The notes beneath the pieces are model-generated. The model saw only the letters and a program-made list of their open reading frames with translations, made no database searches and was not told the origin of the DNA. From Sphingomonas sp. QA11 (lineage in GTDB: Bacteria > Pseudomonadota > Alphaproteobacteria > Sphingomonadales > Sphingomonadaceae), in NCBI RefSeq assembly GCF_028473665.1, contig NZ_CP098774.1, positions 1,736,001 to 1,800,000 on the forward strand: DNA of 64,000 nucleotides. Direction: 5' to 3'. Below, piece after piece: positions 32,143-41,264 of the stretch (positions within the stretch are counted from its first letter, which is position 1; every line of letters starts with the position of its first letter). A program made the position numbers and the translations under genes.

Positions 32143-33134
32143 GCTCCGGCGGCGGCGCGACGTTCCGCGGCGCTCGCGGCGAGCCGAATTGCCGCAATCG
32201 TCGCGCCGGGCTCGGCCCGGTCCTTTCCCGCGATACCGAAGGCTGTGCCATGATCGGGCGAGGTGCGCACGATCGGCAGGCCCAGCGTGATGTTCACGCC
32301 TTCGTCGAAATGCAGTGTCTTCAACGGCACCAGCGCCTGATCGTGATAGCAGCAAATCGCCGCGTCATAGGTTGCCCGCGCCCGCTCGTGGAACATGGTA
32401 TCGGAAGCGAACGGCCCGGTCGCGTCGATCCCTTCCTCGCGGAGGATCTCGATCGCGGGGATGATGAAGTCGATTTCCTCCCGGCCGATCGCGCCGCCTT
32501 CGCCCGCATGCGGATTGAAGCCGGCAAAGGCCAGGCGCGGGATCAATATCCCGAAATTGCGGATCAGCCCGCGCGCCGTCGCGCGCGCCTTGGCCACGAT
32601 CAGATCGATCGACAGCAGCCCGGAAACGCTCGCCAGCGGTACATGAGTAGTGACCGGCACCACGCGCAGGCTTGGGCCGGCGAGCATCATCACCGCATTC
32701 TCGCCAGCGATGCCGCACCGCTCGGCAACGAATTCGGTCTGGCCGGGATGCGTGAATCCGATCTGGTAGAGCTGGGCCTTGGAAACCGGTCCGGTCACCA
32801 GCGCGCGGGCAGTGCCTGACCGTGCCAGCCCCGCGGCGATTTCAAGCGCGTGCAGCGCGCAACGCGCGCCGTCGACATCGGGGATGCCGGGGGTGATCTC
32901 GCCCCCGTCTTCGACGTTCAGCACCGGCAGTGCGGAGGTGAACACATCGTTCGCCTCGGCCGGGTCGAAGATCCGTTCGACCGGCCCGTGCCACACCGCG
33001 CTGATGGCGCGCACGTCGCCGACCGCGAAGAACGGTGCAAGCTGCTCCCGCTCGCGCGCGGCCCATGCCTTGGCGATCACTTCGGGGCCGACCCCGGCCG
33101 GATCGCCCATGGAGACCGCCAGTGGCGCGATCAT
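32139..33134 (-). CDS. pdxA: 4-hydroxythreonine-4-phosphate dehydrogenase PdxA
   Basis: A 331-residue NAD-dependent, metal-requiring dehydrogenase of pyridoxal-phosphate synthesis (DXP-dependent route). It starts [19 protein letters not shown]. Metal and substrate residues are visible as the His in [22 protein letters not shown] and [15 protein letters not shown]. Length is normal. It lies 15 bases downstream of surA and overlaps rsmA by four bases, so the three are coupled on one transcript. Confidence 0.96.
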   Translation of the reverse strand: MIAPLAVSMGDPAGVGPEVIAKAWAAREREQLAPFFAVGDVRAISAVWHGPVERIFDPAEANDVFTSALPVLNVEDGGEITPGIPDVDGARCALHALEIAAGLARSGTARALVTGPVSKAQLYQIGFTHPGQTEFVAERCGIAGENAVMMLAGPSLRVVPVTTHVPLASVSGLLSIDLIVAKARATARGLIRNFGILIPRLAFAGFNPHAGEGGAIGREEIDFIIPAIEILREEGIDATGPFASDTMFHERARATYDAAICCYHDQALVPLKTLHFDEGVNITLGLPIVRTSPDHGTAFGIAGKDRAEPGATIAAIRLAASAAERRAAAGA

Positions 33135-33149
33135 CGCGAAAACGCTCCC

Positions 33150-34526
33150 TTAGCGATATTCGATCACGGCATCGCGGCGAAGATCGCGCAGCACGCCCTG
33201 CGCGCGCAGGTTGACCCGCTGCTGTTCGATACGGCTCTGGACCTGGTCGGCCTGGGGCAGCGCAGCGGTCTGCGGATCGTCACGGCCGCACAGCACGAGC
33301 GTGCGCACGCCCTCGGTGGGCGATCCGAACCAGGGCGTCGCCTCGCCGATCTGCATCTTGAGCACCATTTCCTGAAGGCGGGCTGGCAGGTCGCGCGCCT
33401 TTACCGAGGCATTGTCCACCACCTCGGCGTTCAGTTCGCCGGCCACCTTGGCGACATTGCCGCAACCCTGCATGGCATGGGTTACCTTCTCCAGCTGGGC
33501 GACACGCTCGCCGGCCGATGCCTGGGTCATGCCCGGGGGAAAGCGGACCGTCAGCTGCTTCAGGGTGAGCTGAGCGTCACGCGCATCGGCCATCAGCACC
33601 TGCCGCTTGTCGACCAGATAGAGGATGGAGAAACCGCCCGGCACCTCGATCGGCCCGGCAACCTCGCCGACACCCATCTTCTGCGCTGCCTCGGCCAGGC
33701 TCGGGGGCAGGTAGGTGAGCTGGCTGGTGCTGACCCAGTCAAGATCGCCCTGCGTGCTGCGCGTCGACGCATCGGAAAACTGAGTATAATATTCAAAGGG
33801 TTTGCCGCCCTTTTCGATATCCTGGATCATCTGGCGCATATTGTCGAAGACCTGCTGGGCGCGGTCAGGCCCCGCCGCGAGATAGATCTCCTTCAGATGA
33901 TATTCGTTGCTGCCCTGCGCGGCCTTCAGGCGCTCGATGATGCCCTTGACCTCTTCCTCGCCGACATTGACGAACGGTTCCACCCGGCGACGAAGATAAC
34001 GGTTCCAGGCCAGATCGGCCTCGATCTGGCGCCGCAGCGAGCGGTCGGACGAGCCGACGCTGCGCAGATAGGCGCGCATATCCGCCTCCGACTTGCCGAA
34101 CTGCTGCGACACGCGGGCAAAGCTCTGGTCGATCTCGTCCTTGGTCACGACGATCTCGTTGGTCCTCGCCTGCTGGATCTGCAGCGTCTCGTCGATCAGG
34201 CTGCGCAGCACCTGGAGCCGAAGCCGGTCATGTTCCTCGGGGTTCAGCTTCAACTGGTTCGCCGCAACGATCAGGTTGATGCGCTGATCGACATCCGTGC
34301 CGGTGATGACGGCTTCGTTGACGATCGCCGTCGCCTTGCGGATATTGGGATCGAGCTTTCCGAAGATCTGCATGTTCTCCGGGATATTGAGTCCGACGGT
34401 CGGCACGCTGTTGTCGCTGACGGTCTGGGCCGGGAGGCCGCTGGTCACACCGACGATTGCCAGCAGACCTGCGCTCGCCATGCCGATCCTGCGCCCGATA
34501 CCGGCCGTCTTGTTCTTCGAAATCAT
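33150..34526 (-). CDS. surA: Periplasmic chaperone / peptidyl-prolyl isomerase SurA
   Basis: A 458-residue exported protein. The signal segment is MISKNKTAGIGRRIGMASAG with LLAIVGVTSGLPAQT. The SurA N-terminal domain follows (KATAIVNEAVITGTDVDQRI, LRLQVLRSLIDETLQIQQAR), then a parvulin-like domain (about 215-320, EYHLKEIYLAA, GDLDWVSTSQLT, GFSILYLVDKR) and a second, degenerate one before the C-terminal helix. SurA escorts outer-membrane proteins, including LptD, to the BAM complex; its gene lies directly downstream of lptD here. The ATG at 34526 is used; a GTG is one codon upstream. Confidence 0.94.
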   Translation of the reverse strand: MISKNKTAGIGRRIGMASAGLLAIVGVTSGLPAQTVSDNSVPTVGLNIPENMQIFGKLDPNIRKATAIVNEAVITGTDVDQRINLIVAANQLKLNPEEHDRLRLQVLRSLIDETLQIQQARTNEIVVTKDEIDQSFARVSQQFGKSEADMRAYLRSVGSSDRSLRRQIEADLAWNRYLRRRVEPFVNVGEEEVKGIIERLKAAQGSNEYHLKEIYLAAGPDRAQQVFDNMRQMIQDIEKGGKPFEYYTQFSDASTRSTQGDLDWVSTSQLTYLPPSLAEAAQKMGVGEVAGPIEVPGGFSILYLVDKRQVLMADARDAQLTLKQLTVRFPPGMTQASAGERVAQLEKVTHAMQGCGNVAKVAGELNAEVVDNASVKARDLPARLQEMVLKMQIGEATPWFGSPTEGVRTLVLCGRDDPQTAALPQADQVQSRIEQQRVNLRAQGVLRDLRRDAVIEYR

Positions 34527-34651
34527 CACGTTTTCAAAATCCCATCCCGCGCCGTCGCAATCTGGCCTATTGTTCCACCATTGCTGAACCGGCGCTTAGC
34601 GGCCCAGATCGCTGTTCGATCGTCCTGAAGTGCAGTTTCCAACCCCAGCGT

Positions 34652-36889
34652 CTAGCGCCCCAGATTCTTGAACGCCAGCGAGAACAGGAAGCTGTTGCCG
34701 GCGCGGGCATCGCCGGTGTCTTCGTAATTGCGCCGCCAGGTCAGCCCGAGGCGAAGACAATCATCCTCATAGGTGACGCCAATGCGGTGGCGGACCGGAG
34801 AGAAGCCGTTGGACAGCGACAGCGGATCCTCGGCGCGGTCAGTAAGGTCGATCACGACCGATCCGAACGCCGACCAGAAACGTGCGAACTGGATTCGACC
34901 GGCGACACGGGCTTCCTCGCGGTCCTGCAGATCCTCCAGCGTCGTACCGATATCGCGATTGAGCCGGAGATAGCCGAGCAGCACATAGGTGCTGCGCGAC
35001 CCGATCGTCGCGTCGATCTCGTTGCGGCGCACCGCGAAGCTGTCCTTGTCGAGCCGGTAACGATGCGTGATCGACACGAAATCGCGGAACCTCAATTCTG
35101 TCCGGCCGACGATATCGGACGTGCGGTCGCTCAGGCCGGTGCCTTGCGGGAAGAGGGAAGAGCGATTGTCGAGCCGATAGCTTTGCCCGACCGTCGTATT
35201 CATCGAGAAGCCCGGCAGGTCGACCGCCCAGTCGACGCCATAAGTGACCCGGCTCGAATCCTCGAACCGATCATAACCGGCGAAGCGATTGAGCGCGAAC
35301 AGGTTGGAATCCTCGAGATCCACCGCGCGAGAATCCTCGTTGGGGATGCCAAGATTCTCCGTCTTCGGCGCGGCGACGATCTGGAATCGCGGCGTCAGGC
35401 GCTGCGTGCCGCCCAGGAAGGATCCGATCAGGGGATATTTCACGTCGATCGCGAACGCCCCCATCGCCCGGGTCTGGAAACCCTCGTCGCCGCGATAGCT
35501 GGCGACCGTCGTCGCGAGCGTGTCGCTGGCATTGTACATGTCGCCGCGGACATAGGCGGTGAACGTCACCTCCTGTCCCCACGGCGTCAGCTTGCGCAAA
35601 TCCCATTGCGCGCTGGCGAAGGCGCGCTGGGTATCCTGTCCCGCGGAGCGGGTGATCGCCAGGGTATTGAGCTCGAATTCGAACTTGCCGCCGAGCAGGC
35701 CCTCGTTCACCCGCCGGCGATAGTCGATCTCGGGCAACGCGATCGGCTGAAGCCCCTGGCGGTCGTTGACGCGCAGCGTCTGCACGAACCAGCCGGCCGC
35801 CGAGAAATAGCTGTCGGCATCGATCCGCTCGACCTTCGCCGTGGTGCGCAGCCGATCGTCGTTGGAGATGTCGTAGCGGCGCAGGAAGGTGCGGTCGGTG
35901 GTCAGGCGCAGCGATCCACTGATGCTCCAGTTCGGATCGAGCTGATAGCGCGCCACGCCGTCGAGATAGCCTCGGAACGCCTGCTCGGTGCTGGTCGGTG
36001 TCGTCGTCAGCAGGTCGTCGCTGCGGCGGCTCACCGTGGCATAGGCGCCAACCTTGAACGCCCCCTTCGAGCCCAGCGCGCTATAGTCCGCCTGGAGCAT
36101 CGGCAGCACGGCGCTGTACACTCGCGGCGTGATGGTCAGGGCCCGATTCGGGCCGAATGCGAAGAAATAGGGCTGGGCGAACTCGAATCCGTTGACGCCA
36201 TTGTAGCGGAACGTCGGGCTCAGCAGGCCGCTGTCGTTCTCCCCACCGGCCGGATGCGAGAAATTGGGCAGCGGCAGGGTAGGCAGGCCGAACAGGTTGA
36301 TCTGGGCGCTCTTGTAATAAATCCGGTTCTTGTCCGGCCGGTACACCACCCGCACGGCGGTGATCTTCCACGACGGTTCCTTGGGACAGCCGGTCGAGGT
36401 CGTCACGGCGCAGGGCGTATATGCTGCATCGTCCAGCGTGACCGTCTCGTCCAGCGCGCGGGTACCGCGCCGTGCCGCGAGCCGCCCGCCACGCTCGAGC
36501 ACGACGAGCATGTTGTCGACCACGCCGTCCTTGAGTGAATCGGTCAACTCGATCGAATCGCCATAGGCGGTGTCGCCACCCGGATTGACCACCACGATAT
36601 TGCCGGTGGCGAAGACCTTGCCGGTCTTGCGGTTCCAGGTGACCTTGTCGGCGCGGAGCCGGTCTCCGCTGCGATACATGCGAACGTCGCCTGTCGCGAT
36701 CACCGTGTCGCTATCGTTGAGATATTCGAGCTCGGCGGCGCTGAACTGCACCTGGTCGTCCGCCGGCTGCGTTTCGGCAGGCGGCGGCAGCGGCACGGCG
36801 GGAATCTGCAGGTCCTGCGCATGCGCGGCGGTGCCGAGCCACAGCGCGAAGGGAAGGGCGCAGGTTGCGAGAAGATCGGAACGCTTCAC
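34652..36889 (-). CDS. lptD: LPS-assembly protein LptD
   Basis: A 745-residue outer-membrane protein that, with LptE, inserts lipopolysaccharide into the outer leaflet. A GTG at 36889 begins a signal peptide (MKRSDLLATCALPFALWLGT, then AAHA). The jellyroll domain (OstA/LptA-like) spans about residues 45-190, with VIATGDVRMYRSGDRLRADK, KVFATGNIVVV and RIYYKSAQINLFGLPTLPLP. The beta barrel fills the rest (GLLSPTFRYNGVNGFEFAQP to the final SLAFKNLGR). Two Cys in TPCAVTTSTGCP could form a disulphide. Divergent from pepA across a 160-base gap, where the operon promoter should lie. Confidence 0.95.
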   Translation of the reverse strand: MKRSDLLATCALPFALWLGTAAHAQDLQIPAVPLPPPAETQPADDQVQFSAAELEYLNDSDTVIATGDVRMYRSGDRLRADKVTWNRKTGKVFATGNIVVVNPGGDTAYGDSIELTDSLKDGVVDNMLVVLERGGRLAARRGTRALDETVTLDDAAYTPCAVTTSTGCPKEPSWKITAVRVVYRPDKNRIYYKSAQINLFGLPTLPLPNFSHPAGGENDSGLLSPTFRYNGVNGFEFAQPYFFAFGPNRALTITPRVYSAVLPMLQADYSALGSKGAFKVGAYATVSRRSDDLLTTTPTSTEQAFRGYLDGVARYQLDPNWSISGSLRLTTDRTFLRRYDISNDDRLRTTAKVERIDADSYFSAAGWFVQTLRVNDRQGLQPIALPEIDYRRRVNEGLLGGKFEFELNTLAITRSAGQDTQRAFASAQWDLRKLTPWGQEVTFTAYVRGDMYNASDTLATTVASYRGDEGFQTRAMGAFAIDVKYPLIGSFLGGTQRLTPRFQIVAAPKTENLGIPNEDSRAVDLEDSNLFALNRFAGYDRFEDSSRVTYGVDWAVDLPGFSMNTTVGQSYRLDNRSSLFPQGTGLSDRTSDIVGRTELRFRDFVSITHRYRLDKDSFAVRRNEIDATIGSRSTYVLLGYLRLNRDIGTTLEDLQDREEARVAGRIQFARFWSAFGSVVIDLTDRAEDPLSLSNGFSPVRHRIGVTYEDDCLRLGLTWRRNYEDTGDARAGNSFLFSLAFKNLGR

Positions 36890-37049
36890 GTTGGAAAAAA
36901 CACCTCCAAGCGCGCCGGATGCGGTCGCGATGATGCTGCCCTATCGCACCCGACGCCGCGCGCTGCAATCGTGGCGGTGCTTTGCCAGCGCGATGCGGGT
37001 GGCCTAGAGGGCTACGACTCAAACCAAGAAGCCGAAAATCGAGGTTCCC

Positions 37050-38516
37050 ATGCAGATCAGTTTCTCCACGATTCCTTCCGCCGCCGTGCTGGCGCTTCCC
37101 GTGGAGAAGGACGGTCTCGACCGGCTGACGACGACCGCGCTCGATGCGGATGCGCTCGGCGTCGTGAAAGGAGCGGCCCGTGCGAGCCGCTTCGACGGAG
37201 AGACCGGCGTCTTGGTCGAAGCCTTTGTGCCGCACGCCGGCGGCGTTCGCCGGGTCCTGTTGCTTGGCACGGGCGCCGGCAGCGAAAGCGATTATGAACG
37301 GGCCGGCGGCGCGCTGACCGGTCGGCTCCTGACCTCCGGCGTGGAAGCGGTCGCAGCCGATTTCGGTTCCGCCGGCGCGACCGCCAAGGCGGTTGCGCGG
37401 TTCGCGGGCGGCGCGGCGCAGCGCGCCTGGCGACTCGACATCTATCGTACCAAGCTACCCGAAAAGTCGAAGCCGACGCTGAAGTCGCTCACCCTGCTCA
37501 ACACGCCCGAGGGCAGCGAAGCAGCCTGGGCCCCGCAAAAGGCGTTGACCGAGGGGCTTGAACTGACCCGCACGCTGGTGGCCGAGCCGCCGAACGTCAT
37601 CTATCCCGAAAGCTTCGTCGCGCGGGTGCTGGCCGAAACCGAGGGCCTCGGCCTCGAAGTGACCGTACTCGGCGAAGCCGAGATGGCGGAACTCGGCATG
37701 GGCGCGCTCCTCGGCGTCAGCCAAGGCTCGGCCCGTGACGCGCGGCTGCTCGCGCTCAAGTGGAATGGCGCGGGGGAGGGCGATCCGTCGCTGGCGCTGG
37801 TCGGCAAGGGCGTTACCTTCGACACCGGCGGCATCTCGCTCAAGCCCGGCGCAGGCATGGAGGACATGAAGTGGGACATGGGCGGCGCCGGGGCGGTCGT
37901 CGGCACCATGAAGGCACTTGCTTCGCGCAAGGCGAAGGCCAACGTCATCGGCGTGTGCGGGCTGGTCGAGAACATGCCCGACGGCAATGCCATCCGCCCG
38001 GGTGACGTGCTGACCTCGATGTCAGGCCAGACGATCGAAGTGCTCAACACCGACGCCGAAGGCCGGCTGGTGTTGTGCGACGCGATCACCTGGGTCCAGC
38101 GCACCCATCATCCCAAGACCATCGTCGATCTTGCCACGCTGACCGGCGCGATGATCATTAGCTTGGGTAACGAGCATGGCGGCTGCTTCTCGAACGACGA
38201 TTCGCTGGCCGACCAGCTGCTCGCGGCGGGCAAGGCGTCGGGCGATTTGCTGTGGCGCTTCCCGCTGTCCGATGCCTACAACAAACTGATCGACTCGCCG
38301 ATCGCCGACATGAAGAATGTCGGCCCGCGCGGTGCCGGCTCGATCACCGCGGCACAGTTCCTCCAGCGCTATATCGATACGGGCGTGCGCTGGGCGCATC
38401 TCGACATCGCCGGCATGGTCTGGGCCGAGAAGCCCGGCGCGACCTGGGACAAGGGCGCGACCGGATATGGCGTTCGCCTGCTCGACCGGTTCGTGGCCGA
38501 CAATTTCGAAGGGTAA
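37050..38516 (+). CDS. pepA: Leucyl aminopeptidase PepA (M17)
   Basis: A 488-residue cytosolic two-metal aminopeptidase. The variable N-terminal domain covers about 1-165. The catalytic domain shows VGKGVTFDTGGISLKPGAGM, with the metal-binding Lys and Asp, MKWDMGGAGAV, and the M17 signature NTDAEGRL at 333-340. Length and all metal ligands look normal. E. coli PepA also binds DNA; whether this one does cannot be told. holC follows on the same strand after a 148-base inverted-repeat element, in the usual pepA-holC order. Confidence 0.97.
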   Translation: MQISFSTIPSAAVLALPVEKDGLDRLTTTALDADALGVVKGAARASRFDGETGVLVEAFVPHAGGVRRVLLLGTGAGSESDYERAGGALTGRLLTSGVEAVAADFGSAGATAKAVARFAGGAAQRAWRLDIYRTKLPEKSKPTLKSLTLLNTPEGSEAAWAPQKALTEGLELTRTLVAEPPNVIYPESFVARVLAETEGLGLEVTVLGEAEMAELGMGALLGVSQGSARDARLLALKWNGAGEGDPSLALVGKGVTFDTGGISLKPGAGMEDMKWDMGGAGAVVGTMKALASRKAKANVIGVCGLVENMPDGNAIRPGDVLTSMSGQTIEVLNTDAEGRLVLCDAITWVQRTHHPKTIVDLATLTGAMIISLGNEHGGCFSNDDSLADQLLAAGKASGDLLWRFPLSDAYNKLIDSPIADMKNVGPRGAGSITAAQFLQRYIDTGVRWAHLDIAGMVWAEKPGATWDKGATGYGVRLLDRFVADNFEG

Positions 38517-38518
38517 TT

Positions 38519-38666
38519 CGGCAGGTTTTCGGGAGGGTTTTGTCACACAAGCCAACAGAGATGCTGTTGGAGTTTTCTACTAAACACCTGATTTTATAGA
38601 AAATATATTCTGGTTCATTTTCGAATGCTCCCGGACAGGTGTGACAAAATCCTCCAACTTTTGCCG
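38519..38666. repeat. 148-bp AT-rich element bounded by imperfect inverted repeats
   Basis: The left arm 38519-38548 and right arm 38639-38666 are inverted copies. Their inner 17 bases, GGAGGGTTTTGTCACAC and the complement of GTGTGACAAAATCCTCC, differ at one position, and the outer bases CGGCA also pair. Inside lies a hairpin CCAACAG-AGATG-CTGTTGG (38552-38570), and ACACCTG (38584-38590) pairs with CAGGTGT (38636-38642). The core (about 38583-38630) is strikingly AT-rich for this genome. It begins three bases after the pepA stop. No open frame or obvious flanking target duplication. Confidence 0.7.
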
Positions 38667-38686
38667 AGTTTGGCGGACAGGAAACG

Positions 38687-39127
38687 ATGCAGGTCGACTT
38701 TTATCATCTGACCGCCCAGCCGCTCGACCGAGTCCTGCCCCGTATCGCGGAACGGGTAGTTGAGACCGGCGCCCGGCTGCTGATCGTCGCGGAAAGCGCG
38801 GTACAGCGCATCTCGCTCGACAAACTGCTCTGGACCTATGCGCCGGAGAGCTTCCTCGCCCATGGCCAGGCTGGCGGGAAGGGCGATACCCTCCAGCCGG
38901 TCCTCATCGCGAGCGCGCCGGAACCGGCCAATGGCGCGCGCAATATCGCGATCGCCGACGGCGTCTGGCGCGAGGAGGCGCTTGGTTTCGATCGTGCCTT
39001 CCATTTCTTCGACGGCGATCGGATCGCCGAGGCGCGCCTTGCCTGGAAGGGCCTTGCCGATCGCCCCGGAATCGAACGCCGCTATTGGAAGCAGGGCGAG
39101 AGCGGCAAATGGGAACAGGCGGCCTGA
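38687..39127 (+). CDS. holC: DNA polymerase III chi subunit HolC
   Basis: A 146-residue clamp-loader accessory subunit, which links the loader (through psi) to single-stranded-DNA-binding protein. It begins MQVDFYHLTAQPLDRVLPRI and contains GARLLIVAESAVQRISLDKL, TYAPESFLAHGQAGGKGDTL and the FFDGDRIAEAR block, all typical of chi. The gene follows pepA as in many proteobacteria. The ATG at 38687 lies 20 bases after the inverted-repeat element. Confidence 0.95.
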   Translation: MQVDFYHLTAQPLDRVLPRIAERVVETGARLLIVAESAVQRISLDKLLWTYAPESFLAHGQAGGKGDTLQPVLIASAPEPANGARNIAIADGVWREEALGFDRAFHFFDGDRIAEARLAWKGLADRPGIERRYWKQGESGKWEQAA

Positions 39128-39217
39128 GCGCTCCCATCGGCCTTGCATCCCGGCCGGCTCCCGCCTAGGGGAGCCGCGACTTTTCCGCCCCACCAAAGAC
39201 AGGAGCCCGTGACCGTC

Positions 39218-39640
39218 ATGGCCGCGAACCGTACCTTCTCGATCATCAAGCCCGATGCCACCCGCCGCAACATCACCGGCGCCGTCACCAAGATGCTTGA
39301 AGAGGCCGGCCTGCGCGTCGTCGCCTCAAAGCGCATCCAGATGACCAAGGAACAGGCCGAGGGCTTTTACGGCGTTCACCGCGAGCGTCCCTTCTTCAAC
39401 GACCTCGTTGCTTTCATGATCTCCGGCCCGGTGGTCGTTCAGGTGCTCGAGGGCGAGAATGCCGTTCAGCGCAACCGCGACATCATGGGCGCGACGAACC
39501 CGGCGAACGCCGATGCCGGCACGATCCGCAAGGAACTGGCCGAATCGATAGAGGCGAACTCGGTCCATGGTTCGGATTCGGACGAGAATGCAGCGATCGA
39601 AATCGCCTATTTCTTCAAGCCCGAAGAGCTGGTCGGCTGA
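39218..39640 (+). CDS. ndk: Nucleoside diphosphate kinase
   Basis: A 140-residue enzyme that balances NTP pools by phosphate transfer through a phosphohistidine. It starts [20 protein letters not shown]. The conserved KPDA is present, as are [23 protein letters not shown] and the active-site NSVHGSDS with His117. The ATG at 39218 was chosen because the family starts there; an in-frame GTG at 39209, closer to AGGAG, would add three residues. Fully normal length. Confidence 0.97.
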   Translation: MAANRTFSIIKPDATRRNITGAVTKMLEEAGLRVVASKRIQMTKEQAEGFYGVHRERPFFNDLVAFMISGPVVVQVLEGENAVQRNRDIMGATNPANADAGTIRKELAESIEANSVHGSDSDENAAIEIAYFFKPEELVG

Positions 39641-39641
39641 G

Positions 39642-40160
39642 ATGAGCTGGCGGGTGCGACAGGCTAGCGCGGCGGATGCCGCCGCGCTGTCGCTTGTCGC
39701 ATCCGCTACTTTCCTCGAAACCTTCGCCGGCTTGCTCGGCGGCGACGACATCGGCGCCCATTGCGCCGCGAACAACACGCCTGAAAAATTCACCACCTGG
39801 GCGAATGATGCGCGCGGCGCCGTGACCATCGCCGAGGTCGAAAATGGCCATGCCCCCGTCGGTTACGCGGTACTGACCGTACCCGACCTGCCCGTTGACG
39901 CCGGCCCGGCCGATGTCGAACTCAAGCGCATCTACACTCTCTCGCTCATGCACGGCAGTGGCCTTGGTCCCGCGCTGATGGAAACCGCGGTCGATCATGC
40001 CGTTCGGCTTGGTCGCAAGCGTATCCTGCTCGGCGTCTATGGCCGCAACCTGCGTGCTCAGGCCTTCTATAAGCGCCAGGGCTTCCAGGTGATCGGCGAA
40101 CGCAAATTCCAGGTGGGCACTACGTTTCACGACGATGTGATCTTCGCGCGGGACATTTAG
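39642..40160 (+). CDS. GNAT-family N-acetyltransferase
   Basis: A 172-residue acetyltransferase. The core fold is visible: RQASAADAAALSLVASATFL, then GYAVLTVPDL, the beta strand VELKRIYTLSLMHGSGLGPA with the acetyl-CoA loop (HGSGLGPALM), and GVYGRNLRAQAFYKRQGFQV. The ATG at 39642 lies one base after the ndk stop (TGAGATG), so they are probably co-translated; the longer frame only overlaps ndk. The substrate is unknown; the RLGRKRILLGVYGRN pattern is common in protein or amino-acid acetyltransferases. Confidence 0.87.
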   Translation: MSWRVRQASAADAAALSLVASATFLETFAGLLGGDDIGAHCAANNTPEKFTTWANDARGAVTIAEVENGHAPVGYAVLTVPDLPVDAGPADVELKRIYTLSLMHGSGLGPALMETAVDHAVRLGRKRILLGVYGRNLRAQAFYKRQGFQVIGERKFQVGTTFHDDVIFARDI

Positions 40161-40191
40161 GAACTGTCTCCGGGGGACGAGGCAGGTGCTT

Positions 40192-40890
40192 CTACCCCGC
40201 AGGCTTGGGCTTCTCCCGCGCCCACAATGCTTCCAGCCGCGCCGGCTGCGACGTCCGTTCCCGCAGCATGATTCCCTTCAGTCGCAACGCTCGCCCGCGC
40301 AACAGGCGGCCCTCGGTCCGCCAGACCACGTCATAGATCGCGCTGTCGCTACGCTGCTTGTCGGCATCCCAATAACTGCTGGTGATCAGCACGGGCAGAC
40401 GCCCCTCGCGGGCATCCGCCCCCTTGTCGGTCGCTTTAAGGATCGCGTCGGCGAACCAGTCGGCCTCGATGCGCGGTTCCAGGATGCTCGACTGGTTGCC
40501 CACCCCCAAAGCGGCGGGGAAACGGATATCGACGCTCTGGATCGGATGGTTTTCATCCTTCAGCGCCAGCCGCGCGCCGCCATGTTCCGGTGCCGCCGTC
40601 AACAGCACAAGCGTACGCGCCTTGCTCTCGTTCGCTTTTTCGACCTGCTTTCCCTGTTCGTCGGCGCGGCGATCAGACCAGTTCATCCACAGGCTGAGCG
40701 CGGCGATCAACAGGCCGGCGACGCTAACGATTTCGGCCAATGTAACCCAGCGCCGTCGCGTCGCCGCTGCCTCGGCACGCTCGACCGCCTGCTGAACCGT
40801 GCTTTCGACAACGGGGTCGCGGCGGGGAGCCGCAGGGGGAACGGAATCCGGTTCAGCAAGAGGCGAGGGGGCCGGAATGTCGTCGTTCAT
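40192..40890 (-). CDS. Unknown single-pass membrane protein
   Basis: A 232-residue protein without a family I recognise. Residues 1-30 are Pro/Ala/Asp-rich and probably disordered. A helical part (STVQQAVERAEAAATRRRW) leads into one membrane span at about 51-71 (LAEIVSVAGLLIAALSLWMN), then a charged coil (DRRADEQGKQVEKANESKAR). The C-terminal 130 residues look like a soluble beta/alpha domain (ARLALKDENHPIQSVDIRFP). It overlaps the MmcQ gene by four bases (ATGA), so it is the last gene of a purN-mmcQ transcript. Start ATG at 40890. No function is proposed. Confidence 0.72.
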   Translation of the reverse strand: MNDDIPAPSPLAEPDSVPPAAPRRDPVVESTVQQAVERAEAAATRRRWVTLAEIVSVAGLLIAALSLWMNWSDRRADEQGKQVEKANESKARTLVLLTAAPEHGGARLALKDENHPIQSVDIRFPAALGVGNQSSILEPRIEADWFADAILKATDKGADAREGRLPVLITSSYWDADKQRSDSAIYDVVWRTEGRLLRGRALRLKGIMLRERTSQPARLEALWAREKPKPAG

Positions 40891-41264
40891 CTTCCACGTG
40901 CCTCAAGCAATTTGCGCGGCGCCACCAGTTCCCAGCTTGTCGCGATGCGGTCGCCGACATGGTCCCAGTCAGTCTCGCCGGTGTCGAGCCGTAGGCCGAT
41001 CCAGCCGGCATGGCCGATATAGGCCGGCACATAATAGAGATCGGGGTCCATCTCGACGAGCATGGCCTGCTCCTCGAGCCCGCTGGTCTTGACCTGCACG
41101 GCGGTGCGATCGTCGCCATGGTGGTTGTGCGAAAAAGAGGCGAAGACCTTGCCCTTCTCGATGAAGAAGGTCGGCGCGCCGTGCGAGATTTTCTCGACGG
41201 CGCAGGGCAGGGCCATGCAGATTTCGCGGACCTTGGCGAGAACGGGCTCGGGATCGGGACTCAT
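40887..41264 (-). CDS. MmcQ/YjbR-family (DUF419) DNA-binding-like protein
   Basis: A 125-residue protein of the MmcQ/YjbR family, with the CyaY-like double-wing fold. Family features are VREICMALPCAVEKISHGAP, FFIEKGKVFASFS, VQVKTSGLEEQAMLVEMDPD and a C-terminal WELVAPRKLLE. The function is not established; the MmcQ name derives from mitomycin gene clusters. It is coupled on both sides, overlapping purN (ATGA at 41261-41264) and the membrane protein gene downstream. Confidence 0.85.
   Translation of the reverse strand: MSPDPEPVLAKVREICMALPCAVEKISHGAPTFFIEKGKVFASFSHNHHGDDRTAVQVKTSGLEEQAMLVEMDPDLYYVPAYIGHAGWIGLRLDTGETDWDHVGDRIATSWELVAPRKLLEARGR

Noticed and set aside
34457..36538. 693-codon plus-strand frame opposite lptD
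   Set aside because: It is antisense to a full LptD with signal peptide and barrel; composition is that of a mirror frame.
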